Positions 33,445-42,488 of a stretch of DNA of 64,000 bases are shown piece after piece; position 1 is the first letter of the stretch, and each line of letters starts with the position of its first letter. The position numbers and the translations under genes were made by a program. A model generated the notes under the pieces. The model made no database searches, was not told the DNA's origin, and worked only from the letters and a program-made list of their open reading frames with translations. This DNA is from Pandoraea nosoerga (GTDB lineage Bacteria; Pseudomonadota; Gammaproteobacteria; Burkholderiales; Burkholderiaceae), in NCBI RefSeq assembly GCF_902459585.1, contig NZ_CABPSC010000021.1:1-64000 (forward strand). The letters run 5' to 3'.

Positions 33445-34374
33445 ATGCTTTCCGGTCGCGGCGTCACGCTCTCCGTCTCGGCGTCGGTCATGTTTTCGAT
33501 CATGCCCGCGCTCGTCGCGCACCTGACGCCCCTGTCCGGACTCGATGTGTTCGCCTGGCGCATTCTGCTTACCCTGCCCGGCACGCTCGTGATCGTCGCG
33601 GCGCTGCGGCGTTGGCACGTACTGGGCAGTACGTTCTCGCACGTGTTGCATCGGCCCGCCATGCTCGGCGCGGTGCTGCTGTGTTCGGCCATGCTCGCCG
33701 TTCAGCTCTGGCTCTTCATGTGGGCGCCGCTGCAGCAGCGCATGCTCGACGCCTCGCTTGGCTATTTCCTGCTGCCGCTCACGATGGTGCTGGCCGGGCG
33801 CACGGTGTACAAGGAGCGCCTCTCGCCGCTGCAGACGGCAGCGGTGATCGCCGCCGCGCTCGGCGTTGCCCACGAACTTTGGGCGACACGGGCACTGTCG
33901 TGGGTGACGGCGGTGATCATGTTCGGCTATCCGCCCTACTTCATGCTGCGCCGCCGGCTGCGCATCGATGCGCTGAGCGGCTTCATTCTCGAACTGATGG
34001 CGATGACGCCGGTCGCCGCCGTCGTGCTGTGGCAGGCCTGGCCTCAGAACGCCCTGGTCATGGGCGAGCCGCGCTTCTGGTTCTGGCTGCCCGCGCTGGG
34101 CCTGCTCAGCGCGGGCGCACTCGCCAGCACGCTCGCGGCCGCGCGCATTCTGCCGATCGGCGTCTACGGCATTCTGAGCTACGTGGAACCGGTACTGCTC
34201 TTTGCCGTGTCCGTCTTCCTGCTCGGCGAGCCTTTCACCGCGAGCGGATTGTGGACGTATGTCCCAATCTGGATCGGCGTGGCACTGATCGTGTTCGACA
34301 GCCTGCGAACCCTGCATCGCCAGCGGCTCGCCGGCGAGCTGCGTCCCCCGCCCGACGGCGCGGGGGACGTCTGA
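33445..34374 (+). CDS. RarD-like DMT-superfamily transporter
   Basis: A 309-residue protein with ten predicted helices. It resembles RarD: MFSIMPALVAHLTPLSGLDV, FAWRILLTLPGTLVIVAALR, LDASLGYFLLPLTMVLAGR and GILSYVEPVLLFAVSVFLLGE. The family is linked to export of small molecules, and the name of its relatives (chloramphenicol-sensitive) does not define a substrate. It is divergent from hisN, sharing a 237-bp promoter region. Confidence 0.87.
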   Translation: MLSGRGVTLSVSASVMFSIMPALVAHLTPLSGLDVFAWRILLTLPGTLVIVAALRRWHVLGSTFSHVLHRPAMLGAVLLCSAMLAVQLWLFMWAPLQQRMLDASLGYFLLPLTMVLAGRTVYKERLSPLQTAAVIAAALGVAHELWATRALSWVTAVIMFGYPPYFMLRRRLRIDALSGFILELMAMTPVAAVVLWQAWPQNALVMGEPRFWFWLPALGLLSAGALASTLAAARILPIGVYGILSYVEPVLLFAVSVFLLGEPFTASGLWTYVPIWIGVALIVFDSLRTLHRQRLAGELRPPPDGAGDV

Positions 34375-34503
34375 AGCGCTCGGCGTCGCGCACGCCCCGG
34401 GAAGATTCGAGGCGTCTGCCGACGGGCCGCGACCGGCCGGGCAGCCCCGCGTGCGCTGTCGCAACGCCGCGTTATACTCGCGTGAGCCTGTAAGACGACT
34501 ACC

Positions 34504-34758
34504 ATGAAAAATCTCGCCAAGATCGCCATTCTGCTTTCCTCGGGGCTTCTCACCGTCACGCTTTCGGCCTGTGGCTCGTCTGCCCCGCTGTTCACCTCCG
34601 ACGGGCGGCCGACCCAGCAGATCCAGTGCTCGGCCGCCAGCGCCGGGGATTGCGAGCAACGCGCACGCACCCAGTGCGCGCAGAAGGACTACGACGTGCT
34701 CACGCGCGAGGCGAGCGGCGGCGTGGCCAATCTCGTCATCGCCTGCCACGCGAACTGA
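34504..34758 (+). CDS. Small lipoprotein
   Basis: An 84-residue protein with a lipoprotein signal (MKNLAKIAILLSSGLLTVTL, lipobox LSAC with Cys23), so a mature product of about 62 residues is anchored to a membrane. The mature part has four further cysteines (IQCSAA, GDCEQR, RTQCAQ, IACHAN), perhaps forming disulfides. No family was recognised, though similar Cys-rich small lipoproteins occur in Burkholderiales. Confidence 0.8.
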   Translation: MKNLAKIAILLSSGLLTVTLSACGSSAPLFTSDGRPTQQIQCSAASAGDCEQRARTQCAQKDYDVLTREASGGVANLVIACHAN

Positions 34759-35067
34759 CGCCGCGGCGGCCCTGCGGCACGCCACCCTGGCGTGCATCCG
34801 TCCCCGGTTGGCATTACGATGCATTATTGCGTGCGATCAATGTGCCGCCATGGCGCGGGGTGACTTACGCCGCACGCAGTGCGAGAATCGAATCGTCGCG
34901 ACGAGTTGCCGCGCCGGGCGTGTCCGCCGCCACTCGCGCTCCGGGATCGCGCACGGGCGCTGTCGGGCACCGTGCACGTGCGCGGATCCGGGCCATTTGC
35001 TCACGCCACCCGCGCCATTCACGTCATTACGCCATTCACGCACCACCAGCCCAAAGAGGACGCCATC
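34759..35067. other. Gap between the lipoprotein and UspA genes
   Basis: About 310 bp with no convincing gene or strong repeat. It presumably carries the UspA promoter. Nothing else was recognised. Confidence 0.4.
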
Positions 35068-35529
35068 ATGTACGAACGCATTCTGGTTTCAATCGACGGC
35101 AGTACACCCTCGAACCGCGCCATCGATGAAGCGGTCAAGCTCGTTGCGCTCAGCCACGGCAAGATCCGCCTGGTATCGGTCGTTCCCTCCCTCGCCAACG
35201 CCTACGCCGCGGGCGCCTACAGTGGCTTCGTTCCCCTCGAGAGCCAGGAATCGTTCGAGAAGGAAACGAGCGAGATTCTCGCCACTGCGCAGGCCGACCT
35301 GAAGAAGCGCGGCGTCGACGCCGAGACGAAGATGATCTCGCTCGAGGCCGGCACCGACGAAATCGCCGACGCCGTGCTGCGCGACGCCCAGGAGTGGAAT
35401 GCCGACGTGATCGTGCTCGGCACGCACGGCCGGCGCGGTCTGAACCGTCTGCTGCTGGGCAGCGTCGCCGAAACGCTGCTGCGTATCACGACGCTGCCGA
35501 TCCTGCTCGTGAAGGCGGCCGACAAATAA
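35068..35529 (+). CDS. Universal stress protein, UspA family
   Basis: The 153-residue protein starts MYERILVSIDGSTPSNRAID and has the ATP-binding loop GTHGRRGLNRLLLGSVAE (G-2x-G-9x-G-S/T), so it is an ATP-binding type Usp rather than an E. coli UspA type. AAAGAGGAC precedes the ATG. It stands alone, and role and regulation cannot be read from context beyond stress survival. Confidence 0.93.
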   Translation: MYERILVSIDGSTPSNRAIDEAVKLVALSHGKIRLVSVVPSLANAYAAGAYSGFVPLESQESFEKETSEILATAQADLKKRGVDAETKMISLEAGTDEIADAVLRDAQEWNADVIVLGTHGRRGLNRLLLGSVAETLLRITTLPILLVKAADK

Positions 35530-35809
35530 CTGCGGCGCGAGCCTCGCCCCGGGCAGCCACGACGCACGGCGCACGCGCGAGACCGGCGGCGCCAGGCCGC
35601 CGAAGAACGCGGCCGGCCGGTCGGGCGCAAGGGGCTTTACGTCAGACGCTGAATCACGGCACGCCCTCGCGCGTGCCGTTTTCGCATTGGCGTGCGCGCT
35701 CGACGCAAGCTGCCGAGGCGCGGCGGCGAGACAGGGTTGGGAGACGGCGCGAGACGACGTGAGACGGCGCAAAACGGCGCTGCTTGGCGCGGCGCCGCCC
35801 GCCGTGCCG

Positions 35810-36694
35810 TCAGCGAATCCCGGCGCGCATGAACGACTGCACGAACTGGCGCTGAAACAGCAGGAACGCGATGAACAGCGGCGCAGCGCTCATGAGCGTG
35901 GCCGCGGTGATGAGCGACCAGTCGATGCCCTGATCGGTCGACGAAAACACTTGCAGGCCGACGGTGAGCGGGCGCGTCTCGACCGAGTTCGTCACGATGA
36001 GCGGCCACAGGAAGTTGTTCCAGTGATGGCTGATCGACACCAGCGCATATGCCACGTACACCGGACGCGCCAAGGGCACGTACACGCGCCACAACACCTG
36101 CCACGCGTTGGCGCCCTCCACGCGCGCGGCGTCGTCGAGCTCCTTTGGCACCGTCTTGAACGCCTGACGCAACAAAAAGATGCCGAAGGCCGACGCGAAG
36201 TACGGCAGCGCGATGCCCACGATCGTGTCGCGCAACCCCAGCCACGCGATCGTGCGGTAGTTCTCCACGATGAGCACGTCGGGCATGACCATCAACTGCA
36301 GCAGCACGATCATGAACGCGATATCGCTGCCGCGAAACGTGAAGCGCGCGAAAGCATAGGCCGCGAGCGTGGCCAGCGCGATCTGCGCCGCGAGGATCAC
36401 CGTCACGAGCACGAAGGTATTGACGAGGTAGCGCCCAAACGGCGCGGCCCGCCACGCGTGCGCGAAGTTCTCGAGTGTGAGCGGTGCGCTCAGCGAAAAG
36501 CGCGTGGCGTAGGCCGCCGGATGGAACGCGCTCCACACGGCATAGAGCAGCGGCAGCAGCCACAGCAGACCGAGCAGCCAGGCGCCGGCCACGTCGAGCC
36601 CGCCCGAGCGCCCGGCGGCGCAGAACACGGCACGCCGGGCACGTTTGTCGACGGACGTCCGCGCGTCCGGGATCGAAGGCAAAGAGGGGGTCAT
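35810..36694 (-). CDS. ABC importer permease, UgpE/MalG type (CUT1)
   Basis: A 294-residue permease with six helices and the EAA loop in ELDDAARVEGANAWQVLWRV. YLVNTFVLVTVILAAQIALA and QLMVMPDVLIVENYRTI are typical of UgpE-like proteins. Its start overlaps the stop of the partner permease by 4 bp (ATGA). It is the last gene of a four-gene importer. The N terminus carries about 35 polar residues before the first helix. Confidence 0.88.
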   Translation of the reverse strand: MTPSLPSIPDARTSVDKRARRAVFCAAGRSGGLDVAGAWLLGLLWLLPLLYAVWSAFHPAAYATRFSLSAPLTLENFAHAWRAAPFGRYLVNTFVLVTVILAAQIALATLAAYAFARFTFRGSDIAFMIVLLQLMVMPDVLIVENYRTIAWLGLRDTIVGIALPYFASAFGIFLLRQAFKTVPKELDDAARVEGANAWQVLWRVYVPLARPVYVAYALVSISHHWNNFLWPLIVTNSVETRPLTVGLQVFSSTDQGIDWSLITAATLMSAAPLFIAFLLFQRQFVQSFMRAGIR

Positions 36695-37578
36695 TGATAA
36701 TGCGTGCGTGAGTCGAGCAGTCGGAATTTCACGAAGGCCACGACGGCCAGCAGCGTGAGCAGCACCACGGTCAGCGCCGCCGCATACGCGGTGTCCCAGA
36801 AGCTGAACGCCACCTGGTAGATGTAGTACAGCAGCAGTTGAGTCGCGTTATCGGGCCCGCCTCGCGTCATCACCACGACATGGTCGACGAGACGGAACGC
36901 ATTGATGAGCGCGTTGATGACGACGAACACGGTCGTCGGCATGAGCAGCGGCCACTGCACGCGCCGGAAGCACTGCCAGCGCGACGCGCCTTCGAGTGCG
37001 GCCGCCTCGGCGAGCGTGGGCGGGATCTGCTGCAGCGCCGCCAGGTAGAAGATCATGAAGAATCCCGCTTCCTTCCACACGGTTACGACCATCAGCGCGG
37101 GCAGCGCCGTGCCCGGCTGCCCCAGCCAGTTGCGCTCACCCCAGCCGAACGCCTGCGCGACCTGCGCGATCAGGCCGTACTGCGGCGTGTAGAAGAACAG
37201 CCAGATGTTGGCCACGGCGATCATCGGCAGGATCGCGGGCGTAAAGTACGCCAGACGCAGCAATGCGCGGCCCGGCATCTGGCGATGTACCCACAGCGCC
37301 ATGACGACGGCCAGCACGATCGCGGCCGGCACGGTGATCAGTGCGAACAGCACATTGTTGCGCAGCGCCTGCCAGAAGACCGGGTCATCGGCGAGCAGCC
37401 GATAGTTCTCGGCGCCGACGTACACGGACGGCGCCCCGGCGCGCGCGGTCGAGAACACGCTGTGCCAGAGCGTGGCGATGGCGGGATAGTGAGTGAATGC
37501 GATGAGCAGCACCAGTGCCGGCAGCAGCAGCAACCAGGGCGCCCACGCGTGAGCATGACGGTTCATCCGACGGTCCAT
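36691..37578 (-). CDS. ABC importer permease, UgpA/MalF type (CUT1)
   Basis: A 295-residue permease with six helices and the EAA loop LAEAAALEGASRWQCFRRVQ. APWLLLLPALVLLIAFTHYP and LIDAF-like INAFRLVDHVVVMTRGGPDN are UgpA-like. The start at MDRRMNRHAHAW follows a GGAGG site at 10 bases. It is separated from the binding-protein gene by about 220 bp that contains a 12-bp tandem repeat, and is coupled to the next permease. Confidence 0.88.
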   Translation of the reverse strand: MDRRMNRHAHAWAPWLLLLPALVLLIAFTHYPAIATLWHSVFSTARAGAPSVYVGAENYRLLADDPVFWQALRNNVLFALITVPAAIVLAVVMALWVHRQMPGRALLRLAYFTPAILPMIAVANIWLFFYTPQYGLIAQVAQAFGWGERNWLGQPGTALPALMVVTVWKEAGFFMIFYLAALQQIPPTLAEAAALEGASRWQCFRRVQWPLLMPTTVFVVINALINAFRLVDHVVVMTRGGPDNATQLLLYYIYQVAFSFWDTAYAAALTVVLLTLLAVVAFVKFRLLDSRTHYQ

Positions 37579-37747
37579 CGATTCGAAGCCTCCAGGGCGA
37601 AAGCGCGCCACACGGTGGTGCAGGCGCGCCGGCGCCGCCGTTCGGCCAGACAGCCGGCGACGGGCCGATCCGGTGCGATCGGCGCCATCGCCACCAGCAG
37701 CAAGTCTGGCCGGCGTTGAGGCTTGTTAACTCGCGGTCTAACGCGCA

Positions 37748-37803
37748 GCTTGACTGGCACCTTAACTGGCACCTTAACTGGCAGCTTAACTGGCAACTTA
37801 ACG
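37748..37803. repeat. 12-bp tandem repeat overlapping the binding-protein stop codon
   Basis: GCTTGACTGGCA, two CCTTAACTGGCA, GCTTAACTGGCA and a partial unit ACTTAACGCGCG form an array whose last unit contains the stop codon of the solute-binding protein gene. Each unit carries TTAA, so it offers stop codons in several frames. Confidence 0.85.
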
Positions 37804-39111
37804 CGCGTATGGCCGCAGAATGCGGTCAGCTTCGCGTTGCGCGTCGTCGAGCGCCTGCTTCGGCGACTTCGTGCCCGTCAGCGCCGCCTGCAGTGCGTCG
37901 TTGAGCGCCTTGGTCACACGCTGGTTGTCGTGCGTGGAGAACTCGGCCACGCTGCTGCCGAGCTGATCGCGCGCGACGGCCGCGGCGGGCACCTTCTGCA
38001 CGTACTGCTTCATCGCCGGCGTTTCCCAGGCGGCCGGCGTCACCGCCACGTAGCCCGTGTCGATGCCGAACTGCGCCGCGCGCTCGGGCGTGGTCGCCCA
38101 CTTGATGAACGTCATGGCCGCCTGCTTCTCCTCCGGCGAGCTCTTCTTGAACACATAGAAGTTGCCCCCGCCGGTCGGGCTGCCGCCGCGCACCTTGGCC
38201 GGCATCTTGCCCACGCCGAACGCGAACGTGGCATTCGTGCGGATATTGGTAAGGTTGCCCGTCGTCGTGTAGATAATGGCGGCCTTCTTCTCGAGGAAGT
38301 CCTTCGGCGTGGTGCCCCATTCGATCGAGCCCGTCGGCATGGCCTTGTACTTCGTGGCGAGGTCGACCCAGAACTGCAGCGACTCCACCGCCTGCGGGGC
38401 GTTCAGGAACGTCCTGGTGCCCGCGGGGTTCATGAGCTCGATGCCGGCGGGCGTCGTAAACGCCTGGAACAGCCAGTAGCCGAAGCCCGTCGACGGCACC
38501 TTGATGCCCCACTGCGTCACGTTGCCCGCGGCGTCGCGCCGGGTGAGCTTCTGCGCGTAACTGGCCAGTTCCTCCCAGGTCGCGGGCGCGCGGTCCGGGT
38601 CGAGACCGGCCTCGCGGAACAGGTCCTTGTTCCAGTACATCACGATGGTCGAACGCTGGAACGGCACGCCCCACGTGTGGCCGTTGATGCGCGAATTCAT
38701 CATCAGCGCCGGGTAGAAGCCGTCAAGCCACTGCTTGTCGGCCGGCGTGCTGGCAATGCTGTCGATGGGCACCACGGCGTCCTCGTCGATCAGCGTGAAG
38801 ACGTCGGCGGCGGCCAACACGGCTACCTGTGGCGGCGTGCCGGCCTTGACGGCGGTCAGCGCCTTGACGACGGAATCCTGATAGGTGCCGGCGTACACCG
38901 GTTTCACCTTGATGGAAGGATGCGCCTTCTCGAAGTCCGCCACCAGATCGTTGATGATCTTCGTCACCGGACCGCCCACGGCCACCGGATAGTAGAACGT
39001 GAGCTCGACCGGCTTTTGCTGGGCCATCGCCGGGCCCGCCAGCCCCGTCAGACCGTTCAGTGCCAGCGCGGCCGCGCCGGCCGCAAACGTTTTCATCATC
39101 GTGCGTCGCAT
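37798..39111 (-). CDS. ABC importer solute-binding protein, UgpB-like (CUT1)
   Basis: The 437-residue protein has a Sec signal (about 1-30, cut after GPAMAQ) and a type I binding-protein fold: VELTFYYPVAVGGPVTKIIN, ADFEKAHPSIKVKPVYAGTY, WGVPFQRSTIVMYWNKDLF and later FYVFKKSSPEEKQAAMTFIK. The fold fits glycerol-3-phosphate or sugar binding proteins of COG1653; the exact ligand is not clear. It comes after the ATPase gene (41 bp) and before the two permeases. Confidence 0.88.
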   Translation of the reverse strand: MRRTMMKTFAAGAAALALNGLTGLAGPAMAQQKPVELTFYYPVAVGGPVTKIINDLVADFEKAHPSIKVKPVYAGTYQDSVVKALTAVKAGTPPQVAVLAAADVFTLIDEDAVVPIDSIASTPADKQWLDGFYPALMMNSRINGHTWGVPFQRSTIVMYWNKDLFREAGLDPDRAPATWEELASYAQKLTRRDAAGNVTQWGIKVPSTGFGYWLFQAFTTPAGIELMNPAGTRTFLNAPQAVESLQFWVDLATKYKAMPTGSIEWGTTPKDFLEKKAAIIYTTTGNLTNIRTNATFAFGVGKMPAKVRGGSPTGGGNFYVFKKSSPEEKQAAMTFIKWATTPERAAQFGIDTGYVAVTPAAWETPAMKQYVQKVPAAAVARDQLGSSVAEFSTHDNQRVTKALNDALQAALTGTKSPKQALDDAQREADRILRPYAR

Positions 39112-39151
39112 GTCGCTAGGTTCCCCATGTCAGCGTGGTGATAGATGTGTG

Positions 39152-40246
39152 CTAGGCCGCCATCGGGTCGGCGGCAGCCGGCTCGGCCGGCAAGCGCGCG
39201 CCCGAGGCGGCATCGAACAGGTGCTGGTCGGCGCGGTCCCATTGCAGGCCGATGGGCTCGCCCCGCGCGAACGGCCGATGCCCCGGCACGCGCGTGGCGA
39301 TTTCGCCCGCGTCGCCGAGCGTGCAGGCCACGAGCGTGTCCGCCCCCAGATACTCGACGGCGCCGACCGTCGCGAGCACCGCGCCGGCCGAGCCCGGCGG
39401 CACCGCACGCACATGCTCCGGACGCAGGCCGAGCAGCGCGGCGTCGCGCGCGCCTGCTACGGCGAGCGCGGGGCCGGTCTGGCCGGCGGGCACGAGCGCG
39501 TCGCCGTGCCGCACGAGACGCAGCAATTGCATGGGCGGCGTGCCGATGAAGCTCGCGGCGAACGGCGTGGCAGGCGCGGCGTAAAGCGTATGGGGCGCGC
39601 CCCACTGTTCGATGCGACCATTGCGCAGGAGCACGACCTGATCGGCCATGCTCATCGCCTCGGTCTGATCATGCGTGACGTACACGAGCGTCATGCCGAG
39701 CTGCCGTTGCAGCGCGCGGATTTCGCGACGCATCTCCTGGCGCAGTTGCGCGTCGAGGTTCGAGAGCGGTTCGTCCATCAGGCAGACCGACGTCTCGGCG
39801 ATCACGGCGCGACCAAGCGCCACGCGCTGCTGCTGGCCGCCGGAGAGCTGCGACGGCTTGCGCCCCAGATACGGCTCGAGTCCGAGCAGCGACGCCACGC
39901 GCGCCAGACGCCGCGGGTAGTCGCGCGCGGGCTCGCCGCGCACGCGAAGGCCGAACAGCAGGTTCTCGCGCACCGACAGATGTGGGAACAGCGCGTATGA
40001 CTGGAACACCATGGAGAGCCTGCGGCGCGCGGGCGGCAGCTCGGTCACGTCGACGCCGCCGAGCACGATGCGACCGCTCGTCGGCGTCTCGAGCCCGGCG
40101 ATCATGCGCAGCAACGTGGACTTGCCGCAGCCTGACGGACCGAGCAGCACGACGAGGGAGCCGGCGTCGGCGGAAAAACTCACGTCGGCCAGCGCGAGCG
40201 TATTGCCCCACTGCTTGCTGACGGAATCGATGACGAGCGATGACAT
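39152..40246 (-). CDS. ABC importer ATP-binding protein, UgpC/MalK type
   Basis: A 364-residue ATPase. Walker A is GPSGCGKST, the Q-loop is in VFQSYALFPHLSVREN, the signature LSGGQQQRVALGRA, Walker B VCLMDEPLSNLDA and the H-loop VTHDQTEA; a C-terminal OB/TOBE domain follows (about 240-355). It is the first gene of the operon, an unusual order, since E. coli ugp ends with the ATPase. It powers the CUT1 importer. Confidence 0.93.
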   Translation of the reverse strand: MSSLVIDSVSKQWGNTLALADVSFSADAGSLVVLLGPSGCGKSTLLRMIAGLETPTSGRIVLGGVDVTELPPARRRLSMVFQSYALFPHLSVRENLLFGLRVRGEPARDYPRRLARVASLLGLEPYLGRKPSQLSGGQQQRVALGRAVIAETSVCLMDEPLSNLDAQLRQEMRREIRALQRQLGMTLVYVTHDQTEAMSMADQVVLLRNGRIEQWGAPHTLYAAPATPFAASFIGTPPMQLLRLVRHGDALVPAGQTGPALAVAGARDAALLGLRPEHVRAVPPGSAGAVLATVGAVEYLGADTLVACTLGDAGEIATRVPGHRPFARGEPIGLQWDRADQHLFDAASGARLPAEPAAADPMAA

Positions 40247-40393
40247 GGCCGGAGATGCGCAGCGCCGCCCCGCCTTGCGTGCGAGCGGCTGGATCGGAAA
40301 ACCCCGACCATAACCGGCCAGCGATGGCAGTTTGATGACATCTCGCGAGGTTCACACTGGCGCCGCCCGCCCGGGCAGGCCGCTCGCCGGATC

Positions 40394-41263
40394 TCAGGCG
40401 GCTGCCTGGCGGCGTCTGGCGCGCAGCAGCGCCTTGGAAATGATGCGTGTCTCGGAGCTCGCCGCGCCGGTGCGGCGCGCCACGGCGTCGCGAAAGAAAC
40501 GCCGCGTCTCGTCGGCGACGGTCTCGCGCTCGTTGTCCATCGTGAGGATGTGATAGCTCTCGCCGAGCAGGCATTTCTGCTTCACTGCGGACGACACGCC
40601 GTTGTAGACCAGGCGCGCGTTATGCGGGCTCGACGTATCGTCGTCGACCGCGTGAATGATGAGGCAATCGGCCGTCACCCGCCCGAGGCGCTCGCGCACG
40701 TGAGCCGCCAGACGCCGCGCATTGTAGAGATGGGCGAGCGGCAGCGAGGCGGCGCCGACCTCGGAGGCGTCGTGCTCGGACATCGACTTGGCCACGCGCG
40801 CGCGCAGCGCTTCGTTCTTCAGGCCGAACGGCGCCTTCTCCTGATAGCGATAGCGATTGCGCAGCGGCGTGTGATAGACGAGATCGATGAGCGGGTAATA
40901 CCAGGGAATGGTCCAGCCGTCATACACCAGCGTGACCGCGAGCAGCGAGAGCGCCGTCACGTCCGGCTCCTCCTGGGCGACGGCGAGACTCAGCGTCGCG
41001 CCCATGCTCAGCCCGCACACCGACACGGTGACGTGCGTGTCGCGAAGCTCGCGATACTTCGTGCGCGCGGCGGCGATCCACGCGCGCCAGTTCGTGCATG
41101 GCGTACCGAGCCCATAGCCCTCGATGTGCGGCACGCACACGGTGTATCCGTCGCGATGCAGCGCCTTGGCGACCGGGCGCATTTCGAGCGGCGTACTCGA
41201 CAGTCCCGGCAGCAACAGCACGGCATGCGAGCCGCCCTTGTAGAAAATCGATTCCTGAAACAT
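40394..41263 (-). CDS. Alpha/beta hydrolase, carboxylesterase-like
   Basis: The 289-residue protein has LLLPGLSSTPLEMRPVAKAL (oxyanion region), the nucleophile elbow VCGLSMGATLSLAVA with the serine, the acid in IIHAVDDDTSSPHN and the histidine in GESYHILTMDNERE. This arrangement is that of Est30/YvaK-type esterases and monoacylglycerol lipases. It follows a DUF4118-PAS membrane protein by 2 bp and is coupled to it. The substrate is unknown; a short-chain ester is likely. Confidence 0.85.
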   Translation of the reverse strand: MFQESIFYKGGSHAVLLLPGLSSTPLEMRPVAKALHRDGYTVCVPHIEGYGLGTPCTNWRAWIAAARTKYRELRDTHVTVSVCGLSMGATLSLAVAQEEPDVTALSLLAVTLVYDGWTIPWYYPLIDLVYHTPLRNRYRYQEKAPFGLKNEALRARVAKSMSEHDASEVGAASLPLAHLYNARRLAAHVRERLGRVTADCLIIHAVDDDTSSPHNARLVYNGVSSAVKQKCLLGESYHILTMDNERETVADETRRFFRDAVARRTGAASSETRIISKALLRARRRQAAA

Positions 41264-41265
41264 GC

Positions 41266-42147
41266 TCAAACTCCGCCCGAGACGATCGGCGCCTCGCTGA
41301 CTTCTCCCGCGTTCGCCGCCGGCGCGAGCGTATGCAACGGCGTGACCGGACGCACCGTCGGCCCGGCATGCAGACGCAAGATGACATAGGTGCCGACGTG
41401 CGCGCGGAAATACTGCAACTCGCAATGAAACACCTCATAGCCGCCTTCGCGCGTGCGGATGCGCAGGTTGTGCGCGCCGTGCTGCGGACGCTCGCCGTCC
41501 GCGCTGAAGAGTCCCGCCAGGCGCGCCGCGTCCTCGGGATGCAGCAGCGCGCGCAGTCCGTCGCGCTTGACGACCTCGGGCGTGACGCCGGTCGCGCGGC
41601 GGAAATGCTCGTCGACGAACTCGTAATGCGTGGCCGGGTTGGCCAGATAGAAGATGGTGTCGAGGTGCTTCGTCAGATAGGTCATCAGCGCGTTGCCGAG
41701 CTGGACCGAATCGGACAGCACCATGCGTTCGTTCTCCGCGCGCAGCAACATGTCGTAGCGCGTCTGCGCGACTTCGGCAATCAGCTCGGCGCGATACTGC
41801 GCACGGCGCAGGCGCTCGATGAGCACGACCGCGAGCGGGGTGATCGTCAGGAATCCGGTCACGATCATGACGTCGCGCCGGTCAAGCATGGCGATGTCGC
41901 GAAACGGCGGCACGAAGAAGAAATCGAAGATCGGGATGCTGATGAGCATTGCCATGATGGCCGGCCCCAGCCCCCAGGTGAACTCGACGATGATGACCGC
42001 GCAGGCGAAGAACACGCCCGGCATGGCATGATCGAGCACCGGGTGCATCAGGCTGCGCAGAAGAAACGCAGCAAATACCACCATTAACGCGCCGACGTAG
42101 CGTTTGGCGCCGGGCTCCGCCCAACGTCGGGCGTTTCTGATTTCCAT
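41266..42147 (-). CDS. Membrane sensor with DUF4118 and PAS domains, no kinase
   Basis: The 293-residue protein has four hydrophobic segments (about 20-110; LMVVFAAFLLRSLMHPVLDH, ACAVIIVEFTWGLGPAIMAM), matching the KdpD-type DUF4118 sensor. A linker and a PAS domain follow (about 150-270; NALMTYLTKHLDTIFYLANP and EVFHCELQYFRAHVGTYVIL). No histidine kinase, GGDEF or phosphatase part follows; the frame ends at GGV. It is two bases upstream of a hydrolase gene, so the pair may work together. Confidence 0.75.
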   Translation of the reverse strand: MEIRNARRWAEPGAKRYVGALMVVFAAFLLRSLMHPVLDHAMPGVFFACAVIIVEFTWGLGPAIMAMLISIPIFDFFFVPPFRDIAMLDRRDVMIVTGFLTITPLAVVLIERLRRAQYRAELIAEVAQTRYDMLLRAENERMVLSDSVQLGNALMTYLTKHLDTIFYLANPATHYEFVDEHFRRATGVTPEVVKRDGLRALLHPEDAARLAGLFSADGERPQHGAHNLRIRTREGGYEVFHCELQYFRAHVGTYVILRLHAGPTVRPVTPLHTLAPAANAGEVSEAPIVSGGV

Positions 42148-42309
42148 GATTCCCCGCCGGGAGCTGCCCGGCGCTCAATAATCCGAGGATGCCGTCGGGA
42201 CGACGGTGTGGCTGTTACAAAATATTACGGATTATCGCACGCCGCTTGCGGGCCGCCTGATCCGGCAAACCCTGACGCAGTGGCTTCCCGGCAACATGGC
42301 GAGGACGGC

Positions 42310-42353
42310 GCGCGAAGGGAGCGCGAAGGGAGCACGAACGGAGCGCGAACGGC
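42310..42353. repeat. 11-bp tandem repeat, four copies
   Basis: Two GCGCGAAGGGA units, then GCACGAACGGA and GCGCGAACGGC, lie in the 341-bp gap (42148-42488) between the DUF4118-PAS gene and the M55 peptidase. No gene was recognised in this gap. Confidence 0.8.
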
Positions 42354-42488
42354 GCCGGTGCCCGGCCCGCGGCATGGTGCTCGGCAGGCGTACTGCGGCC
42401 CGAATGTCGGCTCGCAGGCGGGCGAAAACCCTGAAAACCCATGGAATACAAGGACTTGCCGCGAGCACCGGTGGGTTTCGCGGGGTGC

